Assembly (NCBI GenBank): GCA_037833965.1
Contig: AP031358.1
Location: forward strand, 9,680,001-9,744,000
Length of the DNA: 64,000 bases
Origin: Marchantia polymorpha subsp. ruderalis
Taxonomy: Eukaryota; Streptophyta; Marchantiopsida; Marchantiales; Marchantiaceae
Direction: 5' to 3'
Positions 58,746 to 64,000 of this stretch are shown here, piece by piece; the stretch's first letter is position 1; every line of letters starts with the position of its first letter. Both the position numbers and the translations under genes were made by a program. Below the pieces are notes generated by a model. That model searched no databases. It saw only the letters and a list, made by a program, of their open reading frames with translations, and was not told the DNA's origin.

Positions 58746-59846
58746 ATGGAGAATTCCAAGGACGGGCAAGTTGCAGACAAGGATGTGGAATCTCAGGACC
58801 AACCGATCAACGCCGATAGCCCCTCCAGCTCGGAGCCGGAAGCCCGGGGTCGTGCTCGGAAGAGATCCCCGGAGAAGAAAGAGAAGACTGCGGAGGTGAT
58901 CAAATCCCAGGTGCAGGCCGAGGATTTCTGGAAGAAAATTTACAATTCCATGAAAAATGTCGAGTCGAAGGAGCAGGCCGAGAGTCTGTTCAGAGGCCTG
59001 TCCAGCTCGAAAAGGGTAGATAACACTCCGGCGAGGGTCGAAGCGCAGGGTGAATGGGCGAATTCGCCAGAAGAAGTCAGGAAAGCGTCTGAATTGCGGG
59101 CGAGGGATAAAGCGCTCGCAGCTGATGGGTTTGTGGACGTCGTCGTCGACTCCTCCACCCCAGAAATGTTCCCTTACGTCGCGAAGAAAGTCGACGAGGA
59201 GTCGTACGCCCCCGACGAAAAGCTGACGAAGAGACGTAGGAAGAAGAGATATCTCTGCTGCAGCGCAGAGCGATTCTGGTGCACTTTGATGCTTCTCGTC
59301 CCGATACTGATCGTCCTCCTGACTTTGTACTTCGTCATTTTGACTCCAAAGGACCCAACAACGAGCATGGAGTCCGTCTCGATCAGTGGGTTCAAGCTGG
59401 TGGACGATGGAGACGGATCCATGAGAGTCGAAACAACGATGAATTTCACAGTCAGGCTGAGAAACCCGAACAAGTTCGCCGAGGTTGTCTACGACAAATT
59501 GGAGGTTCTACTGACTTACAAAACAACAGCTCTGGGCTCTGTTTCGGTGGTGGCCGCGAACGGGCTCAAGCAGCAAGAGAAGAATTTGACGCTGATCGAA
59601 GCCCAATTGAGCGAGACTTCCGTCCCTGTCTCGGATGCAGCCGACGCGCAAGCTCTTAAGACGGACGTCTCCAATGGGAATGTGAGGATGGAATTCAGGG
59701 GAATGGCGGAGGGCCATTTCAAAATCATCGGAATCAAAATGGGCAGCTTCGATACTCCAGTGGATTGTAAATTGAACATCAGACCTGAATCTTCCACTCA
59801 GAGCGCAGTTCTTCTCTCCTCTAGCTGCTTCAATCGACCGACCTAG
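58746..59846 (+). CDS. LEA_2/NHL (harpin-induced-like) membrane protein
   Basis: This is a single-exon gene of 366 residues. Residues 1-~160 are a charged, disordered cytosolic region with Arg/Lys patches (GRARKRSPEKKEKTAE). The basic KLTKRRRKKRY and a CC pair at 171-172 precede one membrane helix at ~177-199 (FWCTLMLLVPILIVLLTLYF). The C-terminal ~210-350 is a LEA_2 beta-sandwich: SVSISGFKLV, then the family-typical MNFTVRLRNPNKFAEVVYDK, then a V.LTYK.T.LG.V-type strand. NHL/LEA_2 proteins sit in the plasma membrane or ER and act in stress and defence responses; the specific role here is unknown. The N-terminal extension is longer than in many NHL proteins (~210-260 residues in all). No lesion was seen. 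The start is the first in-frame ATG after GAATTGACGCAGCTGCG. Confidence 0.85.
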   Translation: MENSKDGQVADKDVESQDQPINADSPSSSEPEARGRARKRSPEKKEKTAEVIKSQVQAEDFWKKIYNSMKNVESKEQAESLFRGLSSSKRVDNTPARVEAQGEWANSPEEVRKASELRARDKALAADGFVDVVVDSSTPEMFPYVAKKVDEESYAPDEKLTKRRRKKRYLCCSAERFWCTLMLLVPILIVLLTLYFVILTPKDPTTSMESVSISGFKLVDDGDGSMRVETTMNFTVRLRNPNKFAEVVYDKLEVLLTYKTTALGSVSVVAANGLKQQEKNLTLIEAQLSETSVPVSDAADAQALKTDVSNGNVRMEFRGMAEGHFKIIGIKMGSFDTPVDCKLNIRPESSTQSAVLLSSSCFNRPT

Positions 59847-62800
59847 TAGTACTCTAGAAAATTGTTCTACATTTTTGTGTACATAATGAGACAGGTACAG
59901 TATATCGAAAAAACTCAAAATTGGGGTTTATCTGTATGAAGGATTTGCGAATCTTAGTTGCAGGTCTGTCCCTACAACGCCGAGAAACCCAGAATCTTTT
60001 GCGCCACGAAGATTGGACAGATTTGCAACTTCGATCCCACCGGAAGGTCTTTGGCAAGCGGTGCATCATTCGCCGTCTTGGCTCGTCTTTAGTTGTAAAA
60101 CGTTTTGACCATGAGTACTGTAAGTAGATCAGCATCTGGATAAACGGTCCTGGATGTTTTGTTGTAAGTTAGGGAATTGGAACCAAATAAGATGTCTCCT
60201 TCAGTGTATCGAATGTCATCTGCGGTGAAATGTAACCCGATCTCGTGAATGAAACGCGACAGGATTTTTACTGATAAGCTATTTTGCAAATCCAAAATTT
60301 GCACTTGAAAAAGTGAATTGCCCATATTATTGCTTACGCGGCAATTTATAAGCTGAAATGTTATAAACTGTTCTAGAATTTTGTTCGCAAGAACATTCTA
60401 TCGTATATGCTTCCAATCTATGTCGATTGAAATTTTCAAACTGATTATATACAGTACCACGAGTTTTAGAGAAAATTATCATTTCTTTGTTACCCGCAAG
60501 GTGGTATCTGCGAGGTTTGAAAAATGGTATATCTGAAATCAGAGTGTGACATCATCATTTGTCCAAAGATGTTTATAGACAAAAAAACAACGTTATTTGC
60601 ACCTTAATGCAGCCAGCCACAAGAAAGTAAAAGTTTTTCTTCCATTCAACTGCTCCATCAACCGGATTATTGTAAACCATTTCAATCAAATCTGTAATGA
60701 CTCGGTGAACATGACATGTCGAAATTGTCGTCATATGCTGTGAAATGAGCATTCAAATCATGCACTATGTACGAACTGTCACACCACGTGCTCATAACAA
60801 AAATGAGCAAAGCTTACCTCTCCAACTCTGACAAGAAAAAAGGCTCAATTTTCACACCACACAAAATAGTAAACCATTCCACTTCCGATTTAGACATTTA
60901 ACAAACAAACTTTCAAGCTGCGTAATCTTGTCCACGTATCTATCACCAAACTAGACTGCCCCAATAGCTTCAAATCGGGCGTCCGAAGCAGATACAAGCA
61001 TCCAGCGCATACTGCTCTGGATCTCTGCTCTGCTCTGCTCTGAACACCTTCTTCGTCGATGGAATAAAGATCGGTACGTGCAATTCATCTGAACGACTAT
61101 TTTCTAAATTCGGTTTCACTTCTCTAACTGGTCCGCCTAATCTTTGGGAAATTTCCGATCGCATGTTGGTAGACTTTCCTGTGACCGCTAGAAGCCAAAG
61201 AAAAGCAGCACTTCCAGGTGGGAACCGCGTTCGTCAACAGAGTTAAGTAATGTTCTTCTTCCTGCGCTTACGTCCTATTAGTACGTCACGTCGATTTAAT
61301 TAAGAACCATGAACGTGTCCAGCGGAGACAGAGCCCCCATTACAAATATGGACCGCGCGGGACGACGGACGAGTTTGTGGCCAGAGTTACATTTCACACC
61401 TTCTGCAATCGCGTTCTGCCGATCGACATAGTAAGTCGCGTCGACTGGTGGGGCTCGAAGGAACGGGTCCACTTCCTGGCACCTCGGAAATCCAGGATTG
61501 GCAAAGAGGACAGACTTACGAATAGCCTCTTGTCTTTTACCAGAACATTTACATGTCCATCTCGTGGGTCCTTCCTGCCCTTCCTGCCTGGTGAACCCCT
61601 GGCACCATGGCACCCTCTCGCTCTGAGGGAAGACCCGAATGGCCAGAACGGACGTCGTCGGGAGTAGCTCGGAAAGTTCGATTCCAGCACAAGTGTGGCT
61701 TGAACACTCGGTCAAGAGCAGATGCGGTGGTGGTGGTACAGTCTGTTGACATTTTGCCCCACGCTTTGGTTCGCTGGGCTGTGAGACCCATCGAGGCATC
61801 ATTGACATTTGCCCTGGGGAAACATGGGGGACGCGGGGACGCGGAGATAACATCCCTCCCATATCCTTTTCACACTTATGGATATGGGAGGGACGAGACC
61901 TGGTTCACTCCTCCAGCTTCCGAACACGTCTGGGCTGTAACACATGCCAGGTCTCGTTTGCTATCTTGAGCAATGAGGCCGCGACGAGAACTCATAGAAT
62001 CGCCGGGGGAAGGAGACTCGCTCGTTTTCGCGTTGTGGTTAGATCGAGTGAGTGAGTGACGCGATTGGAGGATCGGCAAGCATCAGATGGAACTGCTAAT
62101 CGGGAAGAAGTCTCTCACTGTTTGTTGGGTGGCCGAGGAGAGCTCAACGCGAGAAAGTCCTCTGTGCTGGCTGTTCGAGGGTCTTCGGATTCCTGAGCCA
62201 TCCCTTTAATCGCATGCCTAAATTCCCGGCCTCGCCAAGATTAGCTTTATGACTTCCCGGTGCTCGTCGGCAAAATTGATGCGAACTCTCGAAGCTTGAT
62301 TCGTAGACTCTTCATCGAACGCCCTCCAAAGGGACGAGCTAAGCTTTGATTCCACTCACCGGCGATTTTCGGCGACCGTTTCAACCAGTCACCGGACCTG
62401 GATCCGGGGATCGCCGGTTACCAGCTGCATGCGAGTCGGGCCCTGTCGTCCTTCAGCAGCGGACACGTTCCTCGACCCTCCGTCCTTTACCCCCTGCTGG
62501 CGGCGTGTTTGATGCATTTGCCAATTTGGTTGGCTTCGTGTCCATTACAGACTCTCGTCTCGTTTCTCTGTTTAGAATCAGTGTGAAGAAACCGCGTGGC
62601 GTACTTGCAGCTGCTTCTGCTTCTAGAGCCAATCGATGAGAAGGTGCCGTGGAATGCACCAATACTGACAAACTCCAGTAAAGCCTCCAACTTTTGTTGC
62701 TTCGACATGTGATTATATATAATGTGTCAATCTTTCGTTAATTAATATACTGCCATGTAAATCCACTTGCGAACAGGCGTTTGCCGGGGACGCTCGCTCT

Positions 62801-64000
62801 CGTCATTACTATTCCCACTAAGCATGTACCCTTTTGTGGTTCTTACCATCGAGTGAGATTCTGTCAAGAGAAAATGTAGGTGACATCCATCACGGGTGCC
62901 AACTTGGCGTATATTATACTATTGCGGTTTAGCTTTCTGGCTCTTCTTCTTTATTTAGGTTCCCAATCACATGCACACATTCCAGCTAATTCATGTAAAT
63001 TCATTTTGCATGTCCATAAATTTACATCGATAGTGGTATGTTAATTCAACGATCACAGTGAAAACCTGACGTAAAGAAGACTTTTTAAGGGCTTGAGGTT
63101 CCTTTTCCGCTCCAACTGAAATCAAGTATTCTTTATCCAACTCAAAGTCAGTCAAGTGAGCCAGTCAACCTTGTGAGTTGCACCTTGTACACTTTTTCAC
63201 ACCGCTGAACATTTGTAGTTTTGACCCCTAAAGTGACTGAATTTTGTAAGCTTCAAGAGCACTCATCTTCAAGATCTGGTGAATCTGGTAAAACTTTAAA
63301 ACAAGTCTAGAAAAAAGGTATTGGCATTGAGAGTTGTAGTCTTCTCTTCTTGGAATTTGCCAACACATTGAAAATTTAAGTCCAATTTTAATCACCGATT
63401 ACAATAGACAAAGTAGTAAAATGTTTTATAACCTATGGATTAAAAAAATAAAATTTCCTTGAGCAACAAGGTCAATATTCTAGAATCGATCTCAAATTCT
63501 AGTGATCAAGGTTAGTAAAAACATGAGTCAATACCATAATCAGTCTTCTAATTCCAATTATTGTTCAAATCGATTTCAAACATTTTTATATGTTGATTAG
63601 TGTATGCTAAGCTAGTATATACTTATGAAAATTCCAGCCATGAAATACGTTCATGTGGCTGAGTATGTTTTTCAAAAGGCTGTGGCATTGAAGAAAAAAA
63701 AGGAGATTGAGATTATGTATAGATTTTTCCGCTTATGAGTTTTCATTATCACGCTAGAAACTTTCTCTACAATGAAATCCATCAATAACTTTAGAATGAA
63801 AGACTTTCATTTCAACCTCCCCGAGTAGAATTAAATTTTTACTTTTACTAAAAATGTTTAAAACATTCATCAATGATAGTACCAAATGAATGCAATACCA
63901 TCAATCTTACATTAGTGATCATTTGCCATTAAAACTAAAACTCATGCGTAAGTAGTAAAATATTTTCAGATAAAACACATGTGATAATAGCAAGCAGAGT
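59847..64000. other. 3' flank of LEA_2 gene and GC-rich stretch, no supported gene
   Basis: About 61,300-62,660 is GC/CpG-rich, with long frames open on both strands (61296-61862 minus, 61607-61969 plus, 62346-62639 plus). None translates to convincing protein, and overlapping frames are expected of such composition. It may be a promoter or first exon of a gene starting here, but no splice-supported coding exon was found. From 62,700 to 64,000 the DNA is AT-rich and empty. Confidence 0.4.
61853..61893. repeat. 14-bp inverted repeat with 13-base loop
   Basis: TCCCTCCCATATCC (61853-61866) pairs exactly with GGATATGGGAGGGA (61880-61893). It lies in the GC-rich stretch of the right end. Confidence 0.85.

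Noticed and set aside
61296..61862. 188-codon minus-strand ORF and overlapping plus-strand ORFs
   Set aside because: They are composition-driven frames in a GC-rich region with no recognisable protein features.
1..64000. CRISPR arrays, bacterial operons, rRNA genes, viral genes
   Set aside because: No regularly spaced repeats, rRNA landmarks or viral structural or replication proteins were seen. The gene structures are those of a plant nucleus.

Overview
The window looks like nuclear DNA of a land plant, most likely a bryophyte such as a liverwort or moss. This is an inference. The reasons are spliced genes with GT/AG introns, a plant caffeate-type O-methyltransferase, a LEA_2/NHL membrane protein, a one-LRR-per-exon receptor-like ectodomain, a plant Mutator-like transposase, and AT-rich intergenic DNA with GC-rich gene starts. 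Nothing points to a bacterium, organelle or virus. The genus was not proven.

Left third (1-29,000). A 3-exon minus-strand gene at 1,880-5,949 encodes about 1,139 residues: two homologous LRR blocks in tandem plus a Pro/His-rich tail. A GC-rich stretch (about 6,200-6,870) lies upstream of it. At 7,796-8,831 four phase-consistent minus-strand exons form the 3' end of an unrecognised gene. Scattered short candidate exons follow to about 15 kb. A secreted Cys-rich pseudogene with two tandem domains lies at 15,956-16,746, and a possible single-pass membrane protein remnant at 19,016-19,491. The large plus-strand gene at 21,155-28,031 encodes an unfamiliar protein: three copies of a ~70-residue module, a long RGG/Gly-rich segment, acidic stretches, and at least two small 3' exons.

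Middle (29,000-39,000). This part is AT-rich and repeat-laden. A diverged repeat unit occurs whole at about 30,193-30,470. A second copy is split (33,222-33,333 and 38,757-38,905) around a 5.4-kb segment bounded by identical 108-bp inverted repeats. The segment carries an intact-looking 3-exon O-methyltransferase gene (33,920-35,349, minus) and, at its right end, a duplicated 135-140-bp module with many TTCGGCGG motifs. I read it as a composite insertion nested in an older repeat.

Right third (39,000-64,000). A 6-exon Mutator-like transposase gene (40,138-43,299) has a visible DDE triad and SWIM finger. An LRR receptor ectodomain remnant follows (46,023-48,144), made largely of 72-nt exons with no kinase in view. 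A zinc-finger gene of unknown function comes next (48,773-50,578). The transposase and zinc-finger genes each have an in-frame TGA followed by more open frame, and they share a 41-nt intronic sequence. From 50.6 to 58 kb there are only remnants, a C21 tract and a perfect 30-bp hairpin. A single-exon LEA_2 membrane protein (58,746-59,846, plus) is followed by non-coding sequence with another GC-rich stretch (about 61,300-62,660).

The genes do not form a pathway. The theme is a few intact genes among transposon-derived, duplicated and decaying sequence. Exon joins come from reading frame phase and splice dinucleotides only; no transcript or database evidence was available.
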